Part shown: positions 44,781-57,371 of the stretch, one piece after another
How the letters are laid out: each line of letters opens with the position of its first letter
Position numbering within the stretch: the stretch's first letter is position 1
NCBI RefSeq assembly: GCF_002797495.1
Contig: NZ_PGEZ01000001.1
Span: 2,666,001-2,730,000, forward strand
From: Mumia flava
GTDB taxonomy: Bacteria > Actinomycetota > Actinomycetes > Propionibacteriales > Nocardioidaceae
Direction of reading: 5' to 3'
DNA: 64,000 nucleotides
Program-made: the position numbers and the translations under genes
Notes under the pieces: model-generated
The model's database searches: none
The model's input: the letters and a program-made list of their open reading frames with translations, nothing else
What the model was told of the DNA's origin: nothing

Positions 44781-44819
44781 AGGGCCCCGGTTCCCGCAGC
44801 GCGCGGGGGTCGGGGCCCT
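44781..44819 (+). terminator. terminator of rpoBC
   Basis: The outer 9-bp stem AGGGCCCCG/CGGGGCCCT (44781-44789 with 44811-44819) encloses an inner CCCGC/GCGGG stem. It lies 17 nt after the rpoC stop. Confidence 0.7.
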
Positions 44820-44910
44820 CGTGCGTCACGGGCGGTGTCGCGCGTGGTCAGGGCCTTCTGATCGTCGGCTCAGGGTTTTCTCAGGGAGGCCCGGTTGCGT
44901 CGGAAGCGCC

Positions 44911-46164
44911 ATGAGTATCACGACGAGCAGTCCGCGACCCCGCACGGAGCCCGCCGAGGCTCCGGCAACCTCCCCCGCGCCGAGCGCGCCCGAACAGACC
45001 GCGCGCGCCGCGCGACGCCGCGACCCGTGGCTGGACGAGGCGCGCTATCTCGTGATGCTGCTGGTCGTCACCGGCCACGCGCTGTCCTTCCTGCTCGACG
45101 CCTCCGGCGCGCGGGGCGCGTACACGTGGATCTACGCGTTCCACATGCCGGTCTTCGTGCTGATCTCCGGCTACGTGTCGCGGTCCTGGGCGGGGTCCCC
45201 TCGCCAGGTCCGTACGCTCGTCACCGGCCTGCTGATCCCGTACGTCGCGCTGAACGTCGGGCTGGACGCGTTCCGGTCGTGGCTGGACGGCGACCCGTTC
45301 GCCCCGAACCTGCTGGATCCGGCATGGACGACGTGGTTCCTGATCGCTCTGGCCCTGTGGCGGCTCTCGACGCCGCTGTGGAGCACGCTGCGCGCCCCGC
45401 TGGCCGTGGCGCTGGCCGTCAGCGTCGTCGCCGGCCTGTGGCAGGTCGACGACGTCGTGGCGGTGCACCGCGTGCTCGGGCTCCTGCCGTTCTACGTCGC
45501 CGGCCTTTGCCTGCGACCGGAGCACCTCGAGCTGCTCCGCCACACGGCCGTCCGGGTCGCCGGCGCCGTCGTGCTGGTGGCGAGCCTGGGCTGGGTGATG
45601 GTCGGCAACGACGCGTGGACGATGTCGTGGCTCTACTGGCGCGACGCCTACGCCGATGCCCCGCTGGAGGCGGGGCCGATGGGCGGTGTGCTCACCCGCT
45701 CGGGGCTGCTCGTGCTCGGCTTCCTGCTGAGTGCCGCGGTGCTCGCCGTGACCCCACGGCGCTCAGGCCGACGCAGCGAGTGGGGCACCCGGACGATGAA
45801 CGCCTACGTCCTGCACGGCTTCGTGCTGCTCGCCCTGGACGCGGCCGGCGTGTTCGACCTGGCCGCGGCCTCGGGTGCGCTCGCGGTCCCGGTCGTGCTG
45901 GTCGGCTCCGCGCTGCTGGGCACCGCCCTGATGAGCGCGCCGATCGACCGTCTGGTCGGCCCGGTGATCTCGCCGCGGCTGCCGTGGCTGTTCCGTGAGG
46001 ACGAGCGCCGTGAGGAGGACCGTCGAGGCGCCGGCTCCCGGACCGGCGACGCACCGTCCACGGGTGGTGGGTACGTGGACGTGGCGTCAGCCCGCCGGCG
46101 TATAGAAGAGCGCGACGTAGTTGCCGCGGCCCGACTGGGTGAAGGTCGCCGACACCTGTGGTGA
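44911..46164 (+). CDS. acyltransferase 3 family membrane protein
   Basis: A 417-residue integral membrane protein with about ten hydrophobic segments. The opening motif RDPWLDEARYLVMLLVVTGH contains the R..H pattern of acyltransferase family 3 (O-acetyl or other acyl transfer to cell-surface sugars), followed by YAFHMPVFVLISGYVSRSWA. The N-terminal 45 residues and the last ~70 are charged and cytoplasmic. The 3' end overlaps the convergent lipoprotein gene by 78 nt, so the last 26 residues may be dispensable. The acceptor molecule is unknown. Confidence 0.82.
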   Translation: MSITTSSPRPRTEPAEAPATSPAPSAPEQTARAARRRDPWLDEARYLVMLLVVTGHALSFLLDASGARGAYTWIYAFHMPVFVLISGYVSRSWAGSPRQVRTLVTGLLIPYVALNVGLDAFRSWLDGDPFAPNLLDPAWTTWFLIALALWRLSTPLWSTLRAPLAVALAVSVVAGLWQVDDVVAVHRVLGLLPFYVAGLCLRPEHLELLRHTAVRVAGAVVLVASLGWVMVGNDAWTMSWLYWRDAYADAPLEAGPMGGVLTRSGLLVLGFLLSAAVLAVTPRRSGRRSEWGTRTMNAYVLHGFVLLALDAAGVFDLAAASGALAVPVVLVGSALLGTALMSAPIDRLVGPVISPRLPWLFREDERREEDRRGAGSRTGDAPSTGGGYVDVASARRRIEERDVVAAARLGEGRRHLW

Positions 46165-47277
46165 GCCCTTCTTCGTCACCGCGCGGTAGGTCGTGCTGAT
46201 CTCGGTCCGGTCCTCGATGACGTCGCGCTTCGGCTCGCCGGCATCGGAGTACGCCAGCACGTAGCCGCGTGCGATCGCGTCGGCGTCGGCGCCGCGCTCG
46301 ACCAGCAGCGAGGCGAACGCCGGCGCGTCGCCGGAGAGCAGCAGAGCGGTGTCCTCGCGCAGCTGCCATCCGTCCGTCACGATCGTGGCATCGGCCGGGA
46401 CCGGCTTGGAGACGGGCCGGTCCTCCCAGGTCCCCTCGACCTCGGGGCGCTCGGGCAGGGGAGCGGTCTCGGTGGGCGCCGGCGTCGTCGGGGTGAGCTG
46501 CGGAGGCTCCGACTCACCCGGCACCTCCGTGTCGGCCTCGAGGGCGTCCCAGGCGGCCTGGACGTCCGGCGGGTCGGTCGCCCTCGCCGTCAGCGTCATC
46601 ACCGGCCGACCCTGCGACCCCGCTGGCGCGAACTCGCTGCCGGCCGCGCCCGGGTCCAGGGTGACGGTGTAGCGGACCCCGAGGTCGTCGCTGTTGCGTC
46701 CGGTCACGTTGATCCGGCACCCCGTGTACACGCCGTCGGCGGCGGTGCAGAACTGCGACCACCGGTCGGGGTCGAGCTCGAGCCCGTCGAGCTCGTCGGC
46801 GATGGTGGCCAGCACCTCGGAGAACACCTCGCCCGGATCACCGTCGACCCGGAGCAGGGCCGTGGTCGTGTCCGGCTCGGGCGGCTCCTCGAGGATCGCG
46901 AACGAGTCCTCCGTCGGCAGCGGGTTGACGGGCTCGGTCGCGGTCTCGGTCGGTGGCTCGGGATCCTGCGCCTGCTCGATCTCGTCCTCGATCCGAGCGC
47001 GGCGCTCGGCCTCGGCGACCACGTCGGCGTACGCCGTGAGCATCTGCGGGCTGCGCCGACGTACCAGGGCACCCACCTCGGTGGCGCCGTCGGGGACGAC
47101 CAGGCCGAGCGCGACCGGGCTGCCCGAGAACGTCTCGTGCTGGCCGACGTCGACCCAGCTGCCCGAGCGCGACGTGGTCGTCGTCGGATCCTGCGGGGAC
47201 GCCTGCGTACCGTTGCAGGCGGTCAAGCCGAGCGCGAGCGCCGCGGCGGCGGCAGCTGCCGTCACCGACCGGTTCAT
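46087..47277 (-). CDS. putative lipoprotein, function unknown
   Basis: A 396-residue protein: signal MNRSVTAAAAAAALALGLTA then Cys21 (lipobox GLTAC). GGAGGTGG precedes the ATG. The mature part has an N-terminal beta-rich region (WVDVGQHETFSGSPVALGLV), a Pro/Glu/Thr linker (~100-125), a domain with two cysteines (QFCTAADGVYTGCRINVT), a second Pro-rich linker and a C-terminal domain (~290-395). I recognise no family. Its 3' end lies in antisense overlap with the acyltransferase gene, and it is divergent from the dehydrogenase operon. Confidence 0.75.
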   Translation of the reverse strand: MNRSVTAAAAAAALALGLTACNGTQASPQDPTTTTSRSGSWVDVGQHETFSGSPVALGLVVPDGATEVGALVRRRSPQMLTAYADVVAEAERRARIEDEIEQAQDPEPPTETATEPVNPLPTEDSFAILEEPPEPDTTTALLRVDGDPGEVFSEVLATIADELDGLELDPDRWSQFCTAADGVYTGCRINVTGRNSDDLGVRYTVTLDPGAAGSEFAPAGSQGRPVMTLTARATDPPDVQAAWDALEADTEVPGESEPPQLTPTTPAPTETAPLPERPEVEGTWEDRPVSKPVPADATIVTDGWQLREDTALLLSGDAPAFASLLVERGADADAIARGYVLAYSDAGEPKRDVIEDRTEISTTYRAVTKKGSPQVSATFTQSGRGNYVALFYTPAG

Positions 47278-47428
47278 CCATCCACCTCCGTGTCCAGCCC
47301 CCTCACTTTAGGGCAACGTGAGACGACGACCGTCCGTGCCCGCCACGTCGTATTCTCGTCCATGCAGCACGGGCCGACCGCACCCGCCCGTCACCTCAGC
47401 CGAGACACCCCGACCCGAGGAGACGTCG

Positions 47429-48721
47429 ATGTCGTTGTACGCGCCCGCGAACGCCGAGTCCGTATTCACCTACGGTTCGCCCCGCCTGAAGTTCGGCCCG
47501 GGGTCCAGCTCCGAGCTCGGCTTCGAGCTCGCGTCGCTCGGAGCGCGCCGTGTGCTGCTCGTCACCGACGCCGGTGTGGCGGCGACGGGAGCGCCCGAGC
47601 GGATCGTCAAGCAGGTCTCGGACGCCGGGATCGAGACGGTCACGTACGCGTCGACGCACGTGGAGCCGACCGACGCCAGCCTCTCCGACGCGATCGCGTT
47701 CGCCCGTGACCGTGGCCCGTTCGACGCCGTCGTGGCACTCGGTGGCGGCTCGAGCATCGACACCGCGAAGGCGGTGAACCTCCTGACCACCAACGACGGC
47801 GACCTGATGGACTACATCAACGCGCCGGTGGGGGCGGGGCGGGCCCCGGCCAAGGCGCTGCTGCCGCTGGTCGCTCTCCCGACGACCACGGGCACGGGCA
47901 GCGAGAGCACGACGATCTGCGTCCTCGACGTCCTCGACCAGCACGTGAAGACCGGCATCAGCCACCCGCGGCTGCGCCCGGAGCTCGCGATCGTCGACCC
48001 CGAGCTCACGATGTCCCAGCCGTCCGGCGTCACCGCGGCAGCCGGGATGGACATCCTGTGCCACGCCCTGGAGAGCTGGACGGCCCGTCCGTACACGTCG
48101 TACGAGCGCAAGCAGCCCGAGCAGCGCGTCCCGTACTGCGGGTCCAACCCCGTCTCCGACGTGTGGGCCGAGAAGGCGATGCGGCTGCTCGCGGGATCGT
48201 TCCGGACGGCGGTGCGCGACGGTGACGACGGGACCGCCCGGCACGAGATGGCGCTCGCGGCGACGTTCGCCGGGATGGGGTTCGGCAACGCCGGCGTGCA
48301 CGTCCCGCACGCGAACGCCTACCCGATCGCGGGTCTCGTGCGGGACTTCCGCCCCGACGGCTACCCGAGCGCCGAGCCGATGGTCCCGCACGGGATGGCG
48401 GTGTCGCTGACCGCGCCCGAGGCGTTCCGGTTCACCTTCGACGCCGACCCGCAGCGGCACCTGGACGCGGCGCGGATGCTGGACCCGACGGTCGAGGTCG
48501 ACGTCGCCGATCCCTCCGGTGTGCTGCCGTCGGTGCTGACCGCGCTGATGCGCGACATCGGGATCCCGAACGGCATCGGCGCGGTGGGGTTCGGCCCCGG
48601 TGACGTGGACGCGATCGTGAGCGGCACGATGAAGCAGCAGCGGCTGCTCGCCACGGCTCCCAAGCCGGTGAGCGAGCAGGACGTCGCGGGGATCGTCGAG
48701 AGGTCGATCACGCTGTGGTGA
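47429..48721 (+). CDS. iron-containing alcohol dehydrogenase, hydroxyacid-oxoacid transhydrogenase type
   Basis: A 430-residue protein from ATG 47429 (GAGGAG upstream). NAD-binding GGGSSIDTAK (105-114) and PTTTGTGSE are group III ADH motifs. Likely metal ligands are Asp208, His212, His294 and His321. The stretch GMGFGNAGVHVPHANAYPI and the PHGMAVSLTAPEAF block closely resemble mitochondrial ADHFE1 (HOT), including Tyr298 where many iron ADHs have His. HOT oxidises 4-hydroxybutyrate while reducing 2-oxoglutarate to D-2-hydroxyglutarate. The next gene, in GTGA overlap, resembles the enzyme that reoxidises that product. The role is inferred from similarity and context. Confidence 0.82.
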   Translation: MSLYAPANAESVFTYGSPRLKFGPGSSSELGFELASLGARRVLLVTDAGVAATGAPERIVKQVSDAGIETVTYASTHVEPTDASLSDAIAFARDRGPFDAVVALGGGSSIDTAKAVNLLTTNDGDLMDYINAPVGAGRAPAKALLPLVALPTTTGTGSESTTICVLDVLDQHVKTGISHPRLRPELAIVDPELTMSQPSGVTAAAGMDILCHALESWTARPYTSYERKQPEQRVPYCGSNPVSDVWAEKAMRLLAGSFRTAVRDGDDGTARHEMALAATFAGMGFGNAGVHVPHANAYPIAGLVRDFRPDGYPSAEPMVPHGMAVSLTAPEAFRFTFDADPQRHLDAARMLDPTVEVDVADPSGVLPSVLTALMRDIGIPNGIGAVGFGPGDVDAIVSGTMKQQRLLATAPKPVSEQDVAGIVERSITLW

Positions 48722-51630
48722 ACGCTCCCGCCGTCGAGGCCGGTCTGGAGGTGGCGGCGGCCCTGCGGGCCGCCGGCGTCGCCGACGTCGACGACAGCCG
48801 CCTCACGCGAGCGCTCTACAGCACCGACGCATCGCTGTACCGCGTGGTGCCGCAGGCCGTCGTCCGCCCGAGGCACGTCGAGGAGGTGCTCGCGGTCGCC
48901 GAGGTCGCCCGTACCCTCGGGGTCCCGCTGACCTCGCGCGGCGCGGGGACGTCGATCGCCGGCAACGCCGTCGGCGCCGGGATCGTGATCGACTTCACGC
49001 GCCACCTGAACCGCGTGCTCGAGGTCGACCCCGAGCGCCGTACGGCCCGGGTCGAGCCGGGCACGGTGCACGCGACCCTGCAGCGGGCCGCGGCGTCCCA
49101 GGGGCTGCGGTTCGGGCCCGACCCGTCGACCCACACCCGGTGCACGGTCGGCGGGATGATCGGCAACAACGCGTGCGGCTCGCGCGCCCTGGCGTACGGC
49201 CGCGCGGCCGACAACGTGGTCGCGCTGGACGTGCTCACGGCGGGCGGCGAGCGGCTCGGCCTGCGGCGCGGGGTCGAGCCGACCTCGCCGGCGCTGGACG
49301 GGCTGCGCCAGGTCGTGGCGGCCAACCTGTCGACGATCCGCACCGAGTTCGGCAGGTTCGGGCGCCAGGTCTCCGGCTACAGCCTCGAGCACCTGCTCCC
49401 GGAGAACGGCTTCGACGTGGCGACCTTCCTGGCCGGCACCGAGGGCACGCTCGCGGTGATGCTCGAGACCGAGGTGCGACTCGTCCAGGACCCGCCGTCG
49501 CGGGTCCTGCTGGCGCTGGGCTACCCGACGATGGCGCAGGCGGCCGACGACGTCACCGCGATCCTGCCGCACGGTCCGACGGCGTGCGAAGGACTGGACT
49601 CCCGGATCGTCGACGTGGTGCGGGCCCAGCGGGGCGACGGCGCGATCCCCGAGCTGCCCCTCGGCGGTGGCTGGATGTTCGTCGAGCTGGTCGGTGACGA
49701 CCCGCGCGAGCTCGAGGCGCGCGCGGCCGCCGTCCTGGCCGACGTGACGACCTCCTCCTCGCGGCTGGTGACGGCGGCGGGCGAGCAGGCGGCGCTCTGG
49801 CGGATCCGGGAGGAGGGCGCCGGGCTGGCGGCGCGCTCCCTGTCCCGCCCGGCCTACGCCGGCTGGGAGGACACCGCGGTGCCGCCGCAGCGGCTCGGCA
49901 CGTACCTGCGCGAGTTCGAGGCGCTGCTCGGCCAGTACGGCCTCGACGGGGTGCCCTACGGCCACTTCGGGGACGGGTGCGTCCACGTCCGGATCGACTT
50001 CCCGTTCGCCGACGACGGCGGAGCGAGGGTCTTCCGCGACTTCCTCACCGATGCGGCGGCGCTGGTCGCGGGGCACGGTGGGTCGCTGTCCGGCGAGCAC
50101 GGTGACGGCCGGGCGCGCTCGGAGCTGCTCCCGCTGATGTACAGCCGGGACGCGATCGACGTGTTCGGTGCCGTGAAGCACGCCCTCGATCCGCAGGCCG
50201 TGCTCAACCCGGGCGTCCTGGTCGACCCCCGACCGCTCGACGCCGACCTGCGCGGCACGGGGACCGGCCGGGTTCGCGAGCGGCTCGCTCTGCGTCTGGT
50301 GCACGACGACGGCGACCTCGGGTCCGCCGTCCACCGTTGCACCGGCGTCGGCAAGTGCATCGCCGACAACACGGCGTCGGGCGGTGTGATGTGCCCCTCG
50401 TTCCAGGCCACGCGCGACGAGAAGGACTCGACCCGCGGGCGCGCGCGGGTGCTCCAGGAGATGGTCGACGGGCGGCTGCTCGACGGCGGCTTCCGCGACC
50501 CGGCCGTGCACGACGCGCTCGACCTGTGCCTGTCCTGCAAGGGGTGCGCCTCGGACTGCCCGACCGGGATCGACATGGCCACCTACAAGGCCGAGGTGCT
50601 GCACCAGACGTACCGCCGCCGGCTGCGGCCGCGCAGCCACTACGCGCTCGGCTGGCTGCCGCGCTGGGCGCGCCTGTCGTCGCCTTTCGCCTGGCTGGTC
50701 AACGTGCTGCTCGCGACACCGGGACTGCGCTCGCTCGCCCTGTGGGGAGCCGGGGTGGACCGTCGGCGCAGCATCCCGCGCTTCGCGTCACGGACGTGGC
50801 GCTCGTCGGCGCGACGCGCGGGGCGTACGGCCCGCGGTGGCCCGGTCCCGGGCGTCGGCCCCGGTCGTACGGCCGGCGCGGAGGTGGCGCGCCCGCGGCT
50901 GCTGCTCTGGGCGGACTCGTTCACCAACTACTTCGCGACCTCGCCCGGCCTCGCGGCGGTCCGGGTGCTCGAGCGGGCGGGCTACGCCGTCGAGGTGCTC
51001 GACGAGCAGGCGTGCTGCGGGCTGACGTGGATCAGCACGGGCCAGCTCGACGCAGCACGCCGGCACGTGGAGCGGACCGTGGCAGCGCTTCATCCGTACG
51101 TGGTGGCCGGGGTGCCGGTCGTCGGTCTGGAGCCGTCCTGCCTGACCGTGCTCCGCCAGGACGCGCTGGAGCTCACCGAGGACCCGCGCGCGGCCGAGGT
51201 CGCCGCCGGGGTGCGGACGCTGGCCGAGCAGCTGGCGGTGACACCGGGGTGGGAGGCGCCCGACCTGGGCGGGACGGAGATCGTCGCGCAGCCGCACTGC
51301 CACCAGGCATCGATCCTGGGCTGGAAGGCTGACGCGGACCTCTTGGAGGGCGCCGGCGCGAGCGTGCGTCGGCTCGGCGGGTGCTGTGGCCTGGCAGGCA
51401 ACTTCGGGGTCGAGCAGGGACACTACGAGGTCTCGGTCGCGGTCGCGCAGCACCAGCTGCTGCCCGCGGTGGAGTCGGCCCCACCGGGTACGGTGGTGCT
51501 GGCGGACGGGTTCTCCTGCCGGACCCAGCTCGACGACCTGGCCGGCACCCGGGCCCTCCACCTCGCGGAGCTGCTCGACCGCGCTCAGGACGGGGCCACC
51601 CGTTTTGACCGCCCACAGGCCACCCGGTAG
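48718..51630 (+). CDS. FAD/4Fe-4S D-2-hydroxyacid dehydrogenase (YdiJ-like)
   Basis: A 970-residue fusion. The N-terminal FAD-binding type 4 domain (~35-265: [36 protein letters not shown]) is followed by the FAD-linked oxidase C-terminal domain (to ~520; [26 protein letters not shown]). Next come two 4Fe-4S segments (Cys near 541-560 and [12 protein letters not shown] near 604-615), then two CCG domains (ACCG ~764, GCCG ~887). This architecture is that of E. coli YdiJ, a D-2-hydroxyglutarate dehydrogenase; D-lactate or glycolate are alternatives. GTG 48718 overlaps the previous stop. Its 3' end contains the rpsL promoter. Confidence 0.85.
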   Translation: MNAPAVEAGLEVAAALRAAGVADVDDSRLTRALYSTDASLYRVVPQAVVRPRHVEEVLAVAEVARTLGVPLTSRGAGTSIAGNAVGAGIVIDFTRHLNRVLEVDPERRTARVEPGTVHATLQRAAASQGLRFGPDPSTHTRCTVGGMIGNNACGSRALAYGRAADNVVALDVLTAGGERLGLRRGVEPTSPALDGLRQVVAANLSTIRTEFGRFGRQVSGYSLEHLLPENGFDVATFLAGTEGTLAVMLETEVRLVQDPPSRVLLALGYPTMAQAADDVTAILPHGPTACEGLDSRIVDVVRAQRGDGAIPELPLGGGWMFVELVGDDPRELEARAAAVLADVTTSSSRLVTAAGEQAALWRIREEGAGLAARSLSRPAYAGWEDTAVPPQRLGTYLREFEALLGQYGLDGVPYGHFGDGCVHVRIDFPFADDGGARVFRDFLTDAAALVAGHGGSLSGEHGDGRARSELLPLMYSRDAIDVFGAVKHALDPQAVLNPGVLVDPRPLDADLRGTGTGRVRERLALRLVHDDGDLGSAVHRCTGVGKCIADNTASGGVMCPSFQATRDEKDSTRGRARVLQEMVDGRLLDGGFRDPAVHDALDLCLSCKGCASDCPTGIDMATYKAEVLHQTYRRRLRPRSHYALGWLPRWARLSSPFAWLVNVLLATPGLRSLALWGAGVDRRRSIPRFASRTWRSSARRAGRTARGGPVPGVGPGRTAGAEVARPRLLLWADSFTNYFATSPGLAAVRVLERAGYAVEVLDEQACCGLTWISTGQLDAARRHVERTVAALHPYVVAGVPVVGLEPSCLTVLRQDALELTEDPRAAEVAAGVRTLAEQLAVTPGWEAPDLGGTEIVAQPHCHQASILGWKADADLLEGAGASVRRLGGCCGLAGNFGVEQGHYEVSVAVAQHQLLPAVESAPPGTVVLADGFSCRTQLDDLAGTRALHLAELLDRAQDGATRFDRPQATR

Positions 51631-51633
51631 GCT
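51605..51633 (+). promoter_or_regulatory. promoter of the rpsL-rpsG-fusA-tuf (str) operon
   Basis: TTGACC (51605-51610) and TAGGCT (51628-51633) with a 17-nt spacer, the strongest consensus promoter in the window. The -35 and most of the spacer lie inside the last codons of the dehydrogenase gene. The predicted start leaves a ~190-nt leader before rpsL. Confidence 0.7.
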
Positions 51634-51829
51634 TGGACTTTGTGCCGTGGGACTCGTGTCCGCGTGCACCGCTTCGCGTGTCGTCGCGGCGCTGGACTGC
51701 GCTCGTGAACGGCAGCACCCACCATCGCACGTCGTCGGTGGCGGTGCGCCCGAGGCGCGCCGGTGCGACGGCGGGATGAAGCACGACGCAACGACAGACA
51801 AAGAGCCGGACAGCAGAAAGAAGCATGTA

Positions 51830-52204
51830 GTGCCAACGATCCAGCAGTTGGTCCGCAAGGGCCGTCAGGACAAGGTGGCGAAGAACAAGACGCCCGCCCT
51901 GAAGGGTTCGCCGCAGCGCCGTGGCGTGTGCACCCGCGTGTACACCACCACGCCCAAGAAGCCGAACTCCGCGCTGCGCAAGGTTGCTCGCGTCCGGCTG
52001 AGCAGCGGGATCGAGGTCACGGCCTACATCCCCGGTGAGGGCCACAACCTCCAGGAGCACTCGATCGTGCTCGTCCGCGGTGGTCGTGTGAAGGACCTCC
52101 CGGGTGTCCGCTACAAGATCATCCGCGGCGCGCTCGACACCCAGGGCGTCAAGAGCCGCAAGCAGGCTCGCAGCCGCTACGGCGCGAAGAAGGAGAAGAG
52201 CTGA
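51830..52204 (+). CDS. rpsL: 30S ribosomal protein S12
   Basis: A 124-residue protein from GTG 51830 (AGAAAGAAG upstream), the exact family length. Signature [20 protein letters not shown]. Lys43 and Lys88, the positions where streptomycin-resistance changes occur, are wild type. It helps decode in the A site. The stop overlaps the rpsG start (TGATG). Confidence 0.97.
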   Translation: MPTIQQLVRKGRQDKVAKNKTPALKGSPQRRGVCTRVYTTTPKKPNSALRKVARVRLSSGIEVTAYIPGEGHNLQEHSIVLVRGGRVKDLPGVRYKIIRGALDTQGVKSRKQARSRYGAKKEKS

Positions 52205-52674
52205 TGCCGCGCAAGGGTCCCGCGCCGAAGCGCCCGATCGAGGCTGATCCCGTCTACTCGAGCCCGTTGGTCACCCAGCTGATCAACAAGGTGCTCGTGG
52301 ACGGCAAGAAGCAGGTCGCTCAGCGCATCGTCTACACGGCCCTCGAGGGCACCCGCGAGAAGACCGGCACCGACCCGGTCATCACGCTGAAGCGTGCGCT
52401 CGACAACGTGAAGCCCACCCTGGAGGTCAAGTCCCGCCGCGTCGGCGGTGCGACCTACCAGGTGCCGATCGAGGTGCGCGCCTCGCGCGCCAACACCCTC
52501 GCGCTCCGCTGGATCGTCCGGTTCTCCGGCGAGCGTCGGGAGAAGACCATGTCCGAGCGCCTGATGAACGAGCTGCTCGACGCCTCGAACGGCCTCGGTG
52601 GCAGCGTGAAGAAGCGCGAGGACACGCACAAGATGGCCGAAGCCAACAAGGCGTTCGCCCACTACCGCTGGTGA
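52204..52674 (+). CDS. rpsG: 30S ribosomal protein S7
   Basis: A 156-residue protein, full length, with [20 protein letters not shown] at the start and the signature AYTALE-like [20 protein letters not shown] region, then [20 protein letters not shown]. It nucleates the 30S head and represses the str operon in E. coli. It is translationally coupled to rpsL. Confidence 0.97.
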   Translation: MPRKGPAPKRPIEADPVYSSPLVTQLINKVLVDGKKQVAQRIVYTALEGTREKTGTDPVITLKRALDNVKPTLEVKSRRVGGATYQVPIEVRASRANTLALRWIVRFSGERREKTMSERLMNELLDASNGLGGSVKKREDTHKMAEANKAFAHYRW

Positions 52675-52680
52675 TCGTGC

Positions 52681-52704
52681 TCCGGGCCGCCTAGCCGGCC
52701 CGGA
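52681..52704 (+). other. hairpin between rpsG and fusA
   Basis: A 9-bp stem (52681-52689 with 52696-52704, CCGGGCCG against CGGCCCGG) with a 6-nt loop. It is placed where the str operon of other bacteria has a regulatory intergenic structure; it may tune fusA expression. Confidence 0.4.
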
Positions 52705-52748
52705 CCCGTTCGCCTCACCGATCTCGAGAGCAAGGGAAGTCAGTCAAG

Positions 52749-54857
<2,109 letters not shown>

Positions 54858-54871
54858 TCGCGGGCCTCGCA

Positions 54872-54877
54872 TAGGCT
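54872..54877 (+). promoter_or_regulatory. possible internal tuf promoter (-10)
   Basis: TAGGCT, identical to the rpsL -10, 58 nt before the tuf start. The matching -35 position (GGCGAG) is poor, so this is tentative. Confidence 0.3.
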
Positions 54878-54935
54878 TTCGATCAGCTCAACCGCACGGC
54901 GCACGTAGAAGTTATCCATCGAGGAGGAGCCCCAA

Positions 54936-56129
<1,194 letters not shown>

Positions 56130-56149
56130 GCTGATCCTTCGGCTCGCTG

Positions 56150-56190
56150 ACGAGGGCCCCGCTCCTGCTCCGGCAGGGCGGGGCCCTCGT
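56150..56190 (+). terminator. terminator of the str operon
   Basis: A perfect 13-bp stem (56150-56162 with 56178-56190, ACGAGGGCCCCGC and its complement) with a 15-nt loop, 20 nt after the tuf stop. Confidence 0.75.
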
Positions 56191-56196
56191 GCGTCC

Positions 56197-56284
56197 GCCG
56201 GCGGTGACTCGCGGCCGCGCCGGCGGTGACTCGCGGCCGCGCCGGCGGTGACTCGCGACCGCGCCGGCGGTGACTCGCGACTGG
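56197..56284. repeat. 22-bp tandem repeat, four copies
   Basis: Four head-to-tail 22-nt units start at 56197, 56219, 56241 and 56263. All begin GCCGGCGGTGACTCGCG. Units 1 and 2 are identical, unit 3 has one change and unit 4 is degenerate at its end. They lie between the tuf terminator and the CDF gene. The GTGAC core and even spacing (two helical turns) would suit a repeated protein-binding site, but slippage duplication is equally possible. Confidence 0.8.
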
Positions 56285-56317
56285 GCGGACCCGGCCCGGA
56301 CGGGCGAGGGGGCCGCG

Positions 56318-56323
56318 TATCGT
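56318..56323 (+). promoter_or_regulatory. -10 hexamer for a leaderless CDF transporter mRNA
   Basis: TATCGT, 7 nt before GTG 56331; no ribosome binding site. It supports starting the gene at 56331 rather than at GTG 56322, which overlaps the hexamer. Confidence 0.45.
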
Positions 56324-56330
56324 GGCTCGC

Positions 56331-57242
56331 GTGGGACACGATCACGCACACGGGACCAGGTCGGCCGCGCAGCGGCCGCGGCTGGCGCTCGTCCTCGCGC
56401 TGACCGTGACCGTGCTCCTCGTGGAGGTGGTCGCTGCGTGGTTCAGCGGCAGCCTCGCCCTTCTCGCCGACGCGGGCCACATGCTGAGCGACACGTTCGG
56501 GCTGGCGATGGCGCTGGTCGCGGTCACCGTCGCGCAGCGCCCGAGCACCGACCGGCGATCGTTCGGCTACCACCGCACCGAGATCCTGGCCGCGGGTCTG
56601 AACGGCCTGGTGCTGCTCGGGTTGTGTGCGTGGATCGTCTACCAGGCGGTGGACCGCCTCGGCGACGCTCCCCACCTGGACTCGCCCGTGATGCTCGCCG
56701 CCGGCGCGCTGGGCCTGGTCGCGAACGTCGTCGGGCTGCTCGTGCTGCGTGCCGGTGCGAAGGAGAGCCTGAACGTCAAGGGTGCGTACCTCGAGGTGGT
56801 CGGCGACACGCTCGGCTCCGTCGCCGTGATCGTCGCCGCGGGCGTGATCTGGGCGACGGGCTGGTACGCAGCCGACCCGGTGGCCTCGCTGCTGATCGCG
56901 GCGCTCATCCTCCCGCGTGCGATCAGCCTGCTGCGTGAGGTCGTCGACGTGCTCCTGGAGTCCACGCCGTCGCACGTCGATCTCGACGACCTGCGTCGCC
57001 ACGTTCTCGAGGTCGAGGGTGTGGTCGACGTGCACGACCTCCACGTCTGGACGATCACGTCGGGGATGCCGGTGATGTCGGCCCACGTCGTCGTCGACGA
57101 CGCCGTGCTCGCGTCCGACGGCGGCCACGGGGTGCTCGACTCGCTGCGCGGGTGCCTGGCGGACCACTTCGACGTCGCGCACTCGACCTTCCAGCTCGAG
57201 CCGGCCGAGCACGCGCGCACGGAGCGTCACACCCACCACTGA
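56331..57242 (+). CDS. cation diffusion facilitator family metal exporter
   Basis: A 303-residue protein from GTG 56331, opening VGHDHAHG, a metal-binding His patch. Six membrane helices. The CDF metal site HxxxD appears in LADAGHMLSDTFGLA (helix II), and the second pair in EVVGDTLGSV (helix V). The cytoplasmic C-terminal domain (GVVDVHDLHVWTITSGMPVM) matches the ZitB/CzcD type. It exports Zn2+ (or Co2+, Cd2+) in exchange for protons; exact metal not determined. The His-rich end (RTERHTHH) may also bind metal. Confidence 0.92.
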   Translation: MGHDHAHGTRSAAQRPRLALVLALTVTVLLVEVVAAWFSGSLALLADAGHMLSDTFGLAMALVAVTVAQRPSTDRRSFGYHRTEILAAGLNGLVLLGLCAWIVYQAVDRLGDAPHLDSPVMLAAGALGLVANVVGLLVLRAGAKESLNVKGAYLEVVGDTLGSVAVIVAAGVIWATGWYAADPVASLLIAALILPRAISLLREVVDVLLESTPSHVDLDDLRRHVLEVEGVVDVHDLHVWTITSGMPVMSAHVVVDDAVLASDGGHGVLDSLRGCLADHFDVAHSTFQLEPAEHARTERHTHH

Positions 57243-57334
57243 GCGCCGACCTCGCGATGTCATCGCGGACGGGCGGGGGCCGACAACCCGGGCGACGTCT
57301 CAGCGGGTGGTCCCGCTGGCCCCTTTTAATCTGA

Positions 57335-57354
57335 TGAAGGCTACCCTTGCCTAA
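57335..57354 (+). promoter_or_regulatory. iron box (IdeR/DtxR-type operator)
   Basis: TGAAGGCTACCCTTGCCTAA, on the other strand TTAGGCAAGGGTAGCCTTCA, closely resembles the IdeR/DmdR operator TTAGG(N9)CCTAA-type consensus. It lies 17 nt before the start of an iron-type ABC operon, between a TTTAAT -10-like element (57325-57330) and the ribosome binding site. Expected effect: repression when Fe2+ is sufficient. Confidence 0.7.
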
Positions 57355-57371
57355 GTCGGAAGGAGTGCAAG

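Noticed and set aside
51950-52100. Streptomycin-resistance change in rpsL
   Set aside because: Lys43 and Lys88 are both wild type.
56197-56284. Tandem repeats as a possible CRISPR array
   Set aside because: The units are contiguous with no spacers, 22 nt long, and there are no cas genes nearby.
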